A stretch of 64,000 bases of DNA from a bacterium (GTDB lineage: Bacteria; Krumholzibacteriota; Krumholzibacteriia; LZORAL124-64-63): the NCBI GenBank assembly GCA_016719645.1, contig JADJYS010000010.1:120235-184234 (forward strand), written 5' to 3'. Every line of letters begins with the position of its first letter. Position 1 is the stretch's first letter. Below the pieces are notes generated by a model. It ran no database searches. It was given only the letters and a program-made list of their open reading frames with translations, and had not been told where the DNA came from. This document shows positions 36,754 through 45,049 of this stretch, in pieces. The translations under genes were made by a program, and so were the position numbers.

Positions 36754-36789
36754 GGCGCGCCTCCGGGAATCGGGTGGCCGTGCCGGGCG

Positions 36790-36818
36790 AGCGTAGACGG
36801 GAGGGGCGGGCGTGTCAA
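36790..36818 (-). promoter_or_regulatory. Promoter of ppsR
   Basis: Minus-strand TTGACA (36818-36813), 17-bp spacer, TACGCT (36795-36790). Consensus -35 and TANNNT -10, about 36 bases before the start codon. Confidence 0.65.
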
Positions 36819-36909
36819 ACCCGTGGCCGGCCCGGCGGGCCTCGGTTACTCTGGCGGGAAACGGGCCGCCCCCGCGACCCTCCCGCCACCGCCGGAAAGG
36901 ACGGACCGC

Positions 36910-38289
36910 ATGCACGCCGCCACCCGCACCCTGCGCCGCGAAGCCCTGCGCGCGCTGCTGCCCGAGGGCGCGATCCTGCTGCTCGGCAACGGGCAGGCCA
37001 GCCGCAACTACGAGGACAACGCGTACCCGTTCCGGCAGGACTCCCACTTCCTCTACTTCACCGGTCTCGCGCGGCCCGACCTCGCGCTGCTGCTGCAGCC
37101 CGACGGCACCGGCACGCTGTACGCGCCGGCCGCCCACCCCGACGACGTGGTGTGGTCGGGGCCGCAGCCCTCGGCGGCCGACCTCGCCGCGCAGTCCGGG
37201 CTCGCGCGCCACGCGCCCCTCGACCGGCTGGCCGCCGACCTCGCCGCCTGCGGGCCGGTCCACTACCTGCCGCCCTACCGCGCCGCCAACCGCCTGCTGC
37301 TGGCGGACCTGCTGGGCGTGGCGCCGGCGGCGGTGGCGGCCGGGGCCTCGCGCGAGCTGGTGCGCGCCGTGGTGTCGCTGCGCGAGATCAGGAGCGACGC
37401 CGAGATCGCCGAGATCGAGACCGCCCTGGGCGTCAGCGCGCTGATGTACCAGTTCGCCCTGCGCAACGCGCGGCCCGGCCTGCACGAGGCCCAGATCGCC
37501 GGCGCCATGCTGGGCGTGGCGCTGAGCTACGACATGCAGCCGTCCTTCCAGCCGATCGTCACGGTGCGGGGCGAGATCCTGCACAACGAGAGCCGCGACA
37601 ACACGCTCGAGCAGGGGCAGCTGCTGCTGCTGGACAGCGGCGTGGAGACCAGCGAGGGCTACTGCTCCGACATCACGCGCACGATCCCGGTCGGCGGCGT
37701 GTTCTCCCCGCGGCAGCGGGACATCTACGACGTGGTGCTGGCCGCCCAGGCCGCGGCCATCGAGACCGTGGCGCCCGGCGCGACCAACCGCGACGTGCAC
37801 CTGGCGGCCGCGCTGGCCGTCGCGCGCGGCCTGACGGCGCTGGGCCTGATGCGGGGCGACCCCGCCGAGGCGACCGCCGCCGGCGCGCACGCCCTGTTCT
37901 TCCCGCACGGCATCGGGCACATGCTCGGCCTGGACGTCCACGACATGGAGGACCTGGGCGACGCGGTGGGCTACGACGAGGGGGCGGCGCGCAGCCCGCA
38001 GTTCGGGCTGAACTTCCTGCGGCTGGCCAAGGCGCTGAAGCCGGGCTTCGTGATCACGATCGAGCCGGGGATCTACTTCAACCCGCCGCTGATCGCGCGC
38101 TGGCAGGACGCGGGGCTCCACGCGGGCTTCCTCGACTACGCCGCCGTGCGGCGCTACGCGGGCTTCGGCGGCATCCGCCTGGAGGACGACGTGCTGGTCA
38201 CCGCGGACGGCAACCGCGTGCTGGGACCGCCGATCCCCAAGACGGCCGACGACGTCGAACTGGTGATGGGCGGCGACGGCACGATCTAG
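36910..38289 (+). CDS. pepP: Xaa-Pro aminopeptidase (M24B)
   Basis: A 459-residue metallopeptidase that removes an N-terminal residue linked to proline. The N-terminal creatinase-like domain (1-170) is followed by the pita-bread catalytic domain with metal ligands in LLLDSGVET and SDITRTIPVGG (two Asp), HGIGHMLGLDVHD (His), TIEPGIYF and GIRLEDDVLV (two Glu). All are present. Length is normal and there is no signal peptide, so it is cytoplasmic. The stop lies in a CTAG shared with the stop of the facing permease gene. Confidence 0.95.
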   Translation: MHAATRTLRREALRALLPEGAILLLGNGQASRNYEDNAYPFRQDSHFLYFTGLARPDLALLLQPDGTGTLYAPAAHPDDVVWSGPQPSAADLAAQSGLARHAPLDRLAADLAACGPVHYLPPYRAANRLLLADLLGVAPAAVAAGASRELVRAVVSLREIRSDAEIAEIETALGVSALMYQFALRNARPGLHEAQIAGAMLGVALSYDMQPSFQPIVTVRGEILHNESRDNTLEQGQLLLLDSGVETSEGYCSDITRTIPVGGVFSPRQRDIYDVVLAAQAAAIETVAPGATNRDVHLAAALAVARGLTALGLMRGDPAEATAAGAHALFFPHGIGHMLGLDVHDMEDLGDAVGYDEGAARSPQFGLNFLRLAKALKPGFVITIEPGIYFNPPLIARWQDAGLHAGFLDYAAVRRYAGFGGIRLEDDVLVTADGNRVLGPPIPKTADDVELVMGGDGTI

Positions 38290-39391
38290 CGGGTGAGCGC
38301 GCCGCGCGCCAGGGCGCGTCCCGCCTCTTCCAGCCTGACCAGGCCGCCCTCGCGCCGCAGGAGCCGCCGCTGCTCCGCGGCGCGCAGCACCCGCTCGGCG
38401 AAGCCGGTCTCCCAGTGCAGGTGCAGGTGGATGCGGTCGGGGCGGCACTCGTCCGCGGCCTCGGGGCCGCACTCGTGCTGGGACAGGTGGATGGCCAGCA
38501 TCGCCAGCGCGAACTCCAGGCGCTGCGCCGCGCGCCGGCGCGCGGCGGCGACGAGGCCGCGCTGCGGCGCCAGCAGCAGCGCGGCCAGGAAGACGGCGCC
38601 CACCGTCGCGGCCATGGCGCCGGCGATCGAGACGTCCAGCCAGCGGGCGAGCCAGTAGCCGCCGATCGCCGAGGCCGCCCCCATCAGCGCCGCCAGACCC
38701 AGCAGCCGCGGCAGGCGGTCGGTCAGCAGGTGGGCCGCGGCCGGCGGCCCCACCATCAGCGCGACCACCAGCACCAGCCCCACCGCGTCGAAGCTCGCCA
38801 CGGCCGTCACGCTCACCAGGGACATCAGCCCGTAGTGGATCAGGGCGGGCGAGAAGCCGAGCGTGGCGGCCAGCCCCGCGTCGAAGGTCGCCAGCTTCAG
38901 CTCCTTGAAGAACAGGCCAGCGCGGCGGCGTCCAGCAGCAGCACGCCGCCCGCCAGCCACAGCGCGCGCGGGCCCAGGTCGGTCCCGCCGGGGGCGAAGC
39001 GGTCGAAGGGGGCGAAGGCCAGCTCGCCCAGCAGCACGACGTCGGTGTCGAGGTGGACCGAGCCCGCCCGTCGCGCCAGCAGGATCACGCCCAGGCTGAA
39101 CAGCGCCGGGAAGACCAGCCCGATGGCCGCGTCCTCCTTGACCAGGCGGGTGCGGTGCAGCGCCTCGACCAGCGCGACGGTCAGCACGCCGGTGGCCGCC
39201 GCGCCCAGGACCAGCCACGGCGAGGCGAGGTCCCCGACCGCCAGGAAGGCCACGACGATGCCCAGCAGGATCGAGTGGCTGATGGCGTCGCTCATCATGG
39301 CCATGCGCCGCAGCACCAGGAACGTGCCCACCAGGGCGCAGGCGGCGGCGGTCACGGCGGCGATGAGCTGGATCTCGACCTGGGGCGTCAT
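38286..39391 (-). CDS. Zn/Mn ABC importer permease 2 with C-terminal wHTH-like domain (one apparent frameshift)
   Basis: A second ABC-3 (ZnuB/TroC/MntB) inner-membrane permease. The N-terminal part has VLRRMAMMSDAISHSILLGIV and the helix bundle of the family. After a one-base deletion at about 38918 (GGG read as GG) the rest continues in frame: GLFFKELKLATFDAGLA, then EAAGLAL-like helices to LLLAPQRGLV. About 80 cytoplasmic residues follow, ending in a pattern (HLHWETGFAERVLRAAE, LLRREGGLVRLEEAGR) like a DtxR-type winged helix. ATG overlaps the stop of the other permease gene. Confidence 0.85.
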
Positions 39392-40544
39392 CGCGGCGCG
39401 TCCGTCCCGCGCTTCCCGCGGCGGAGCGCGCGGCGAGGAAGCGCCCGGCTTCGGCGCGGCCGGCGGCGGTGATGGTCCACTGGTCGCCGCCGGCCGCGGC
39501 CGCCCAGCCCCGGCCCTCCAGCTCGCGCAGCGAGCGGCGCACCGAGCCGCCGGCCGCCATCGCGCGCAGCACCGCGGCCGCGTGGGGCGCGGCGGTGGGC
39601 TCGCCGTGCTGGCCGGCCAGGGCGTGCAGGTCGAGCAGGACCGCGTGCAGGCGCAGGTCGCGGCGGCGGCGCCAGCGCCGCCAGACGCCGGCGAGCAGGC
39701 CGCGCCGCGGGGCCAGGACCAGCGAGACCAGGACCAGGACCGTGGCCGCCAGCACGATGGCCGGCCCGGTGGGCGTGCGCGCCGACAGGCTGCTGGCGAC
39801 GGCGCCGCCGGCGCCGGCGGCCGCGCCGAAGACCGCGGCCAGGGCGGCCATCGGCGCCAGGCGGTCGGTCCACTGGCGGGCGGCGGCGGCCGGCGCGACC
39901 AGCATCGCGCTCATCAGCACCACGCCCACGGCCTGCAGGCCCGCGACGACCGCCGCCACCATCAGGCCCGTCAGCAGGATGTCCAGGCGCCGCACCGGCA
40001 AGCCCAGCAGCGCGGCGTAGGCCGGGTCGAAGCTCAGCAGCTTGAACTCCTTCCACAGCAGGACCAGCACCAGCACGGCGCCGCCGCCCAGGACCGCCAT
40101 CGTCGCGACGTCGGCGGCCAGCAGCGTGGCCGCCTGCCCGAAGAGGAAGCGGTCGAGCCCGGCCTGCGAGGCGTCGGGGCGGCGCTGGATCCACGTCAGC
40201 AGCATCAGACCCGCGCCGAAGAACACCGAGAGCACCAGCCCCAGCGCGCTGTCCGCCGGCACCCGCGAGGAGCGCACGATGCCCGTCACGCAGAGCGCGC
40301 CGAGCCAGCCGGTCGCCGCGGCGCCCGCCACCAGCGCCGCCGGCGCCTTGCTGCCGGTCAGCAGGAACACCAGGGCGATGCCGGGCAGGGCCGCGTGGCT
40401 GACCGCGTCGCCCAGCAGGCTCTGGCGGCGCAGCTGCGCGAAGACGCCCAGGACGCCGGCCGTCGCGCCGATCACCGCGGCGCCCGCGGCGACGGTGCGC
40501 AGCGTGTAGTCGCTCCAGAAGGCGGCGACGGCGTCCCAGCTCAC
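39388..40544 (-). CDS. Zn/Mn ABC importer permease 1 with C-terminal wHTH-like extension (end probably frameshifted)
   Basis: An ABC-3 permease of about 385 residues. GVFAQLRRQSLLGDAVSHAALPGIAL and FFGAGLMLLTWIQRRPDASQAGLDRFLFGQA are family hallmarks; about eight helices are predicted. After LAPRRGLLAG there are roughly 100 soluble residues resembling a winged helix (VLRAMAAGGSVRRSLRELEGRGW, WTITAAGRAEAGRFLAAR). The open frame does not stop before the next gene; restoring one G near 39420 gives a stop (TGA) that overlaps the next ATG as elsewhere in the operon. GTG start overlaps the ATPase stop. Confidence 0.85.
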
Positions 40545-41389
40545 GGCCGGATCCGGCCGAAGTGGGAGGTGGTCGGGTCGTCGCGGCCGCCGGGGGCCGG
40601 GGTGGGGTCGGCCTTGCGTTCGAGGAAGCCCACGCGCCCGCCGTAGGTCAGGCGCAGGTTCTCCTCGGTGAAGACCTCGGCGACCGGGCCCGAGGCGATG
40701 CGCCGCACGTTCAGCAGCGTCACCCAGTCGAAGTAGTCCGGGACCGTCTGCAGGTCGTGGTGGACCACCACCACGGTGCGGCCGCGGGCGCGCAGGTCCT
40801 TCAGCAGTTCGACGATCGCGCGCTCGGTGAGGGCGTCGACGCCCTGGAACGGCTCGTCCATGAAGGTGACGTCGGTGTCCTGCACCAGCGCCCGCGCCAG
40901 GAACACGCGCTGCTGCTGGCCGCCGGAGAGCTGGCTGATCTGCCGGTCCGCGAAGGCCGCCATGCCGACGCGTTCGAGCGCGGACAGCGCGGCCTCGCGC
41001 TCGCGGCGCCCGGGCCGGCGCACCCAGCCCAGGCGGCGGTAGGTGCCCATGGTCACCACGTCCAGCGCCGAGGTGGGGAAGTCCCAGTCGACGCTGCCGC
41101 GCTGCGGCACGTAGCCGACGCGGTCGCGGGCCCGCGCCAGCGGCTCGCCGTGGATGAGGACCTGCCCGGCGGCCGTCGGCACCAGGCCCAGGATCGCCTT
41201 CAGCAGGGTGCTCTTGCCGGCGCCGTTGGGGCCGACCACGGCCAGCAGCAGGCCCGGCGGCACTTCGAGGTCGACGTCCCACAGCACGGGCTTGTCGCGG
41301 TAGGCGACCGTCAGGTCGTGCACGGCGACGGCCAGCCCGGCGCCGGTGTGCGGCGCGGGCGGGGCCGGGGAGGGATCGTGAGCCGTCAC
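40541..41389 (-). CDS. Zn/Mn ABC importer ATPase
   Basis: A 282-residue ABC ATPase that powers metal uptake. Walker A is GPNGAGKSTLL, the Q-loop region is GYVPQRGSVDWDFP, as in MntB/ZnuC-type enzymes, the signature is LSGGQQQRVFLARAL, Walker B is VTFMDEPFQGVD and the switch His is VVHHDL. About 20 residues at each end are additional low-complexity tails. GTG start overlaps the stop of the binding-protein gene. The intact motifs indicate an active transporter. Confidence 0.95.
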   Translation of the reverse strand: MTAHDPSPAPPAPHTGAGLAVAVHDLTVAYRDKPVLWDVDLEVPPGLLLAVVGPNGAGKSTLLKAILGLVPTAAGQVLIHGEPLARARDRVGYVPQRGSVDWDFPTSALDVVTMGTYRRLGWVRRPGRREREAALSALERVGMAAFADRQISQLSGGQQQRVFLARALVQDTDVTFMDEPFQGVDALTERAIVELLKDLRARGRTVVVVHHDLQTVPDYFDWVTLLNVRRIASGPVAEVFTEENLRLTYGGRVGFLERKADPTPAPGGRDDPTTSHFGRIRP

Positions 41390-42381
41390 GGGGCCTCCTT
41401 CGCGCCGCCGAGGGCCTCGACGATGGTCGTCACGTTGGCGCGGACCATCCCGACGTACGTGGCGGCGGGCCCGCCCGGATCGCCGAGCGCGTCCGAGTAG
41501 AGGGAGCCGCCGATGCGCACGTCGTGGCCGCGCGCGCGCACGGCCGCCTGCAGCGCCTCGACGGCGCGCGGCGGGACGGAGGACTCCACGAAGACGGCGG
41601 GCACGCGCCGCTCCGCCAGGAAGGCGGCCAGGTCCTGCACGTCGCGCGTGCCGGCTTCGGTCGCGGTGCTGGTCCCCTGCAGGCCGCGCACTTCCAGGCC
41701 GTAGGCGCGGCCGAAGTAGCCGAAGGCGTCGTGGGCCGTGGCCAGCACGCGCGACGGGGCCGGCACCGTCGCCACGCGCCGTCGCACCCAGGCGTCCAGC
41801 GAATCCAGCTCGGCCCGGTAGTCGTCGAGGCGGCGCCGGTAGTCCGCCGCACCCGGCGGGTCGGCGGCGGCCAGCGCCTCGCCGACGGCCGTGACTGCGT
41901 TGCGCCACAGCCGCACGTCGAACCAGATGTGGGGGTCGTGGGCGCCGGCGTAGCCCGGCGTCGCCTGCAGATCGGCGGGGTCGACGGCCGAGGCCACGGC
42001 GCGCGCCGGGCGGGTCGCGCCGAGGCGCCCGAGCACCTCGCCCATCTTCGCTTCCAGGTGCAGCCCGTTGTACAGGACGAGGTCGGCTTCCTGGAGCCGG
42101 CGCACGTCGCCCTCGCTGGCCTTGTAGAGGTGGGGGTCCACGCCGGGGCCCATCAGCCCGACGACCCGCACGCGGTCGCCGCCGATCCGGGCGGCGGCGT
42201 CGGCCACCATGCCGGTGGTCGCGACCACGTTCAGGGGGCCGTCCCGGCGCCGCTCGCCGGCGCCGCCGCAACCGGCCGCGCCGCACGCCAGAGCGGCGAG
42301 GGCGAGGGCGGCGAGGGCGAGGGCCGGCACGGGTCCGCGCACGGCCCGCCCGACCCGGATCTTGCTGGTGACGGTTCGCAT
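41386..42381 (-). CDS. Zn/Mn ABC importer substrate-binding lipoprotein-like protein
   Basis: A 331-residue cluster A-I (ZnuA/TroA/MntC) binding protein. The long hydrophobic signal segment ends at ALACGAAGCGG, which could be a lipobox. Metal ligands are expected at GVDPHLYKAS (His), DPHIWFDVRLW (His), ATAHDAFGYFGRAY (His) and the C-terminal GGSLYSDAL (Asp). There is no long His-rich loop, so Mn or low-affinity Zn specificity is as likely as Zn. ATG overlaps the regulator's stop by one base (TGATG). Confidence 0.92.
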   Translation of the reverse strand: MRTVTSKIRVGRAVRGPVPALALAALALAALACGAAGCGGAGERRRDGPLNVVATTGMVADAAARIGGDRVRVVGLMGPGVDPHLYKASEGDVRRLQEADLVLYNGLHLEAKMGEVLGRLGATRPARAVASAVDPADLQATPGYAGAHDPHIWFDVRLWRNAVTAVGEALAAADPPGAADYRRRLDDYRAELDSLDAWVRRRVATVPAPSRVLATAHDAFGYFGRAYGLEVRGLQGTSTATEAGTRDVQDLAAFLAERRVPAVFVESSVPPRAVEALQAAVRARGHDVRIGGSLYSDALGDPGGPAATYVGMVRANVTTIVEALGGAKEAP

Positions 42382-42821
42382 CACGACGGTTCCTCCGGCG
42401 CCGGCGACGTGGCCGTGTCGCGGGCGGGAATGGGCGACCCGTGGGGGTCGCGATCGGGGTGGCCGAGCAGCTGGTCGATGCGGTCTTCCATGTCCTCGGA
42501 CAGCACGTGCTCCCAGCGCTCGGCTTCCTCGTGGACGCGGTCCCGGGGCACGTCCATGATCCGCACCAGGAAGGATTCGATCAGGCGGTGGCGCCGCACC
42601 ACGCGCAGGGCGGTGCGGCGGCCGTCCTCGGTCAGGGTGACGCCCCGGTACGGCGTGTGGTCGAGCAGCCCGAGCCCGGACAGGCGCTTGACCATGCCGG
42701 TGGCCGAAGCGGGGGCGACCGCCAGGCGGCGCGCGATCTCGCTGGTCGTGGCCCGGCCGTGACCGGATTCCAGGTCCCAGATGGTCTTGAGGTAGTTCTC
42801 GGCGGACTCGGTGTGCTTCAC
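42381..42821 (-). CDS. DtxR/MntR-family metalloregulator
   Basis: A 146-residue metal-dependent repressor. It begins ESAENYLKTIWDLE, then the helix-turn-helix TTSEIARRLAVAPASATGMVKRL and the wing LDHTPYRGVTLTEDG. The metal-binding and dimerisation region has HRLIESFLV, EEAERWEHVLSEDMEDRID, with His and Glu ligands at the usual spacing. It has no SH3-like domain, as in MntR/TroR. It would repress the metal operon that follows when metal is plentiful; the GTG start is close to the operator at 42859. Confidence 0.9.
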   Translation of the reverse strand: MKHTESAENYLKTIWDLESGHGRATTSEIARRLAVAPASATGMVKRLSGLGLLDHTPYRGVTLTEDGRRTALRVVRRHRLIESFLVRIMDVPRDRVHEEAERWEHVLSEDMEDRIDQLLGHPDRDPHGSPIPARDTATSPAPEEPS

Positions 42822-42858
42822 CCGGACCTCGTGACCGGAGGGGTCTCCCGCCGGGCGG

Positions 42859-42874
42859 TTTAGTGCGGCCTAAA
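42859..42874. promoter_or_regulatory. Candidate DtxR/MntR operator
   Basis: TTTAG and CTAAA are separated by TGCGGC. On the minus strand it reads TTTAGGCCGCACTAAA, like MntR/DtxR-type sites. It covers about +3 to +18 from the promoter at 42884-42911 and lies 37 bases before the GTG of the repressor. Confidence 0.6.
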
Positions 42875-42883
42875 TTCCGGCAC

Positions 42884-42911
42884 AGGATAGCACGGGGCCG
42901 CGCAACGGCAA
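42884..42911 (-). promoter_or_regulatory. Promoter of the metal-uptake operon
   Basis: Minus-strand TTGCCG (42911-42906), 16-bp spacer, TATCCT (42889-42884), start near 42877. The operator follows at once. Confidence 0.55.
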
Positions 42912-42917
42912 GGGAAA

Positions 42918-42947
42918 CTGGCATCCGCGCCGTCCGTGTTGTATTTT
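42918..42947 (+). promoter_or_regulatory. Possible promoter of the FGE-domain lipoprotein gene
   Basis: CTGGCA, 18-bp spacer and TATTTT, with about 117 bases of leader before the ATG at 43071. Confidence 0.4.
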
Positions 42948-43070
42948 CAGCCGGGTGCGCCGCCCGAGGGCGGACCCGAGCGACCGATGCACCCGACGTA
43001 CCCCACGCGCACGTGATCGTCGACCCGCGTGATCGGCGGTTCGCGTGAACGACCCCAAGGGAGACCTTCG

Positions 43071-44978
43071 ATGAACAGAGCCGCCCTGTGCCGCAGCGGG
43101 CTGGTCGTGCTGGCCCTCGGCCTGATCGTCCTGGCGGGATGCAACGACGAGACGACGTCCGGACTTACGGGCACCGGGACCATCGGCGTCTACCCGCTGG
43201 GGTCGACCACGCCCTTCCCTTGGCAGCTCACGGGGCCCGACGGCTACCTGCACGAGGGGTCCGGCGACGAGGTGCTCGCGGACATGGCGGTCGGGTCCTA
43301 CACCATCACCTGGCAGGGAGTCACCGGCTGGGTCACGCCGTCGCCCGCCGAGGTGACCAAGAACGTCACCGCCGGCGCCCTGACGACCTTCACCGCCACC
43401 TACCGGGCCACCGGCGGCGAGATCCTGCCCGGGCAGATCGACATCGACCCGCTGCCGAACGACCAGGGCTTCGGCTTCCCCTGGTCCATCACCGGTCCCG
43501 ACGAGTTCAGCGCCTCGGGCACGGGCTTCATCCGCTACGAGAACATGGATCCGGGCGACTACACCGTGACCTGGGGCGACGTGGACGACTGGACCACGCC
43601 GGCGCCGGCCGTCGTCACCCTGACCCTCGACCAGGGCGAGGGACTCCGTTTCACCGCCACCTGGGTGTCGGAGGAGGGGTCGAGCATCACCTTCAAGCCG
43701 ATCGTGCCGGGCACCTTCCTCATGGGCAGCCCCCGCGGCGAGACGGGCAGCAGCAGCTACGAGTGGCCCCAGCACCGCGTCACGCTGACGCGCCCCTTCG
43801 AGATGTCGGAGACGGAGATCACCTGGGAGCAGTACGTCAACCTGATGGGGAACAACCCGAGCTACTACGACGACGTCTGCCTGACCTGCCCGGGCGACTA
43901 CCCCATGGAGTCGGTCTCCTGGCTGCAGGCGGTCGAATTCTGCAACGCGCTCTCGCTCGCCGAGGGCTACGCGCCGGCCTACACGGTCGCCGGCTCGACG
44001 GCCACCTGGGACCAGGACGCCGACGGCTACCGGCTGCCGACCGAGGCCGAATGGGAGTACGCCTGCCGCGCCGGCACGATCACCGCGCTCAGCAACGGCG
44101 ACCTGACGTCGGCCGCGTCCAGCTGCTACAGCGACCCGAACCTGGAGCTGATCGCCTGGTACTGCAACAACAGCTCGTCCCACGTCCGCCCCGCCGGCGA
44201 CAAGCAGCCCAACGAGTGGGGCCTGCGGGACATGCACGGCAACGTGTGGGAGTGGGTCTGGGACTTCAGCCGCAACTACGACAGCATCTCGCTGCAGCTC
44301 GGCGACTTCACGTTCCTCGACGGCTCCGTCCAGCAGCGCGGCACGATCACCGTCATGGAAGCCGAGACCGGGTTCGGCACCGACAAGATCTTCCGCCTCG
44401 ACCAGATCGGCGCGACCTTCGGCGTCTCGAACCTCGGCGTGACCACGTCGCAGGTCAGCTTCCACTACGCCGACTTCGACAGCGTCACCAACTTCCGGGT
44501 CAACGGCCAGACGCTCTACCGCGGCATGTTCTCCGAGCTGCCGTCGACCGTCGCCCCCGGCGTCACCGTGGCGGTGACCGCCGCGCCCGTCTTCAACGGG
44601 ACCTACGGGGACGGCGTGACCGGGACGGTGACCCTGACCGGCGCGGTGACGAGCGTGCTGGTCGGCGGCAAGATCCTGATGATCGACGATTTCAGCGTCG
44701 TCGAGGCCGGCGGCTCCCAGTTCGCGCGGGACCGGGTCGCGGACCTCGACCTCTTCGTGCGCGGGCAGGTCTACCGCCCCAACCCGGGCGGCATCCCGAC
44801 GCTGCTGTCGCTGGACTGCACGATCGCCGACCCGATCGGCCGCGGCACCGGCAGCACGCACGCGCTGCGGGGCGGCTCCTTCTTCAGCAATCCCGGCGAC
44901 TGCCGCTCCGCGGCCCGGTCGCTCCCGAACCTCGCCAGCCGTTACGCCGGGTTCCGCGTGGCCCGCTACACCGACTGA
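43071..44978 (+). CDS. Lipoprotein with FGE-sulfatase fold split by an inserted domain
   Basis: A 635-residue lipoprotein (lipobox LAGC, Cys24). Two Ig-like repeats (about 32-112 and 122-200; each with PFPWQLTGPDGY- or GFPWSITGPDEF-like strands) precede a formylglycine-generating-enzyme fold. That fold starts at PIVPGTFLMGSPRGE (about 210) and has MSETEITWEQYVNLM, GYRLPTEAEWEYACRAG and GLRDMHGNVWEWVWD. It then breaks at about 402 and resumes at about 590 with HALRGGSFFSN, CRSAARS and YAGFRVAR. About 187 residues of beta-rich sequence are inserted. The catalytic Cys pair of true sulfatase activators is absent, so binding or scaffolding is more likely than catalysis. Confidence 0.85.
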   Translation: MNRAALCRSGLVVLALGLIVLAGCNDETTSGLTGTGTIGVYPLGSTTPFPWQLTGPDGYLHEGSGDEVLADMAVGSYTITWQGVTGWVTPSPAEVTKNVTAGALTTFTATYRATGGEILPGQIDIDPLPNDQGFGFPWSITGPDEFSASGTGFIRYENMDPGDYTVTWGDVDDWTTPAPAVVTLTLDQGEGLRFTATWVSEEGSSITFKPIVPGTFLMGSPRGETGSSSYEWPQHRVTLTRPFEMSETEITWEQYVNLMGNNPSYYDDVCLTCPGDYPMESVSWLQAVEFCNALSLAEGYAPAYTVAGSTATWDQDADGYRLPTEAEWEYACRAGTITALSNGDLTSAASSCYSDPNLELIAWYCNNSSSHVRPAGDKQPNEWGLRDMHGNVWEWVWDFSRNYDSISLQLGDFTFLDGSVQQRGTITVMEAETGFGTDKIFRLDQIGATFGVSNLGVTTSQVSFHYADFDSVTNFRVNGQTLYRGMFSELPSTVAPGVTVAVTAAPVFNGTYGDGVTGTVTLTGAVTSVLVGGKILMIDDFSVVEAGGSQFARDRVADLDLFVRGQVYRPNPGGIPTLLSLDCTIADPIGRGTGSTHALRGGSFFSNPGDCRSAARSLPNLASRYAGFRVARYTD

Positions 44979-44997
44979 CGACGGCCTCTCGATGCAA

Positions 44998-45033
44998 AAC
45001 CGGGAGGCTCCCCCGCGAGGGGGCCTCCCGGTT
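44998..45033. terminator. Bidirectional terminator hairpin
   Basis: AACCGGGAGG and CCTCCCGGTT pair around a second 5-bp C/G stem with a GCGA loop. It is located between the convergent FGE-lipoprotein and pabB genes. Confidence 0.65.
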
Positions 45034-45049
45034 CCCGTTCCGGCGCTCG

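Noticed and set aside
43071..44978. Sulfatase-activating formylglycine-generating enzyme
   Set aside because: The fold is present but the required Cys pair is not.
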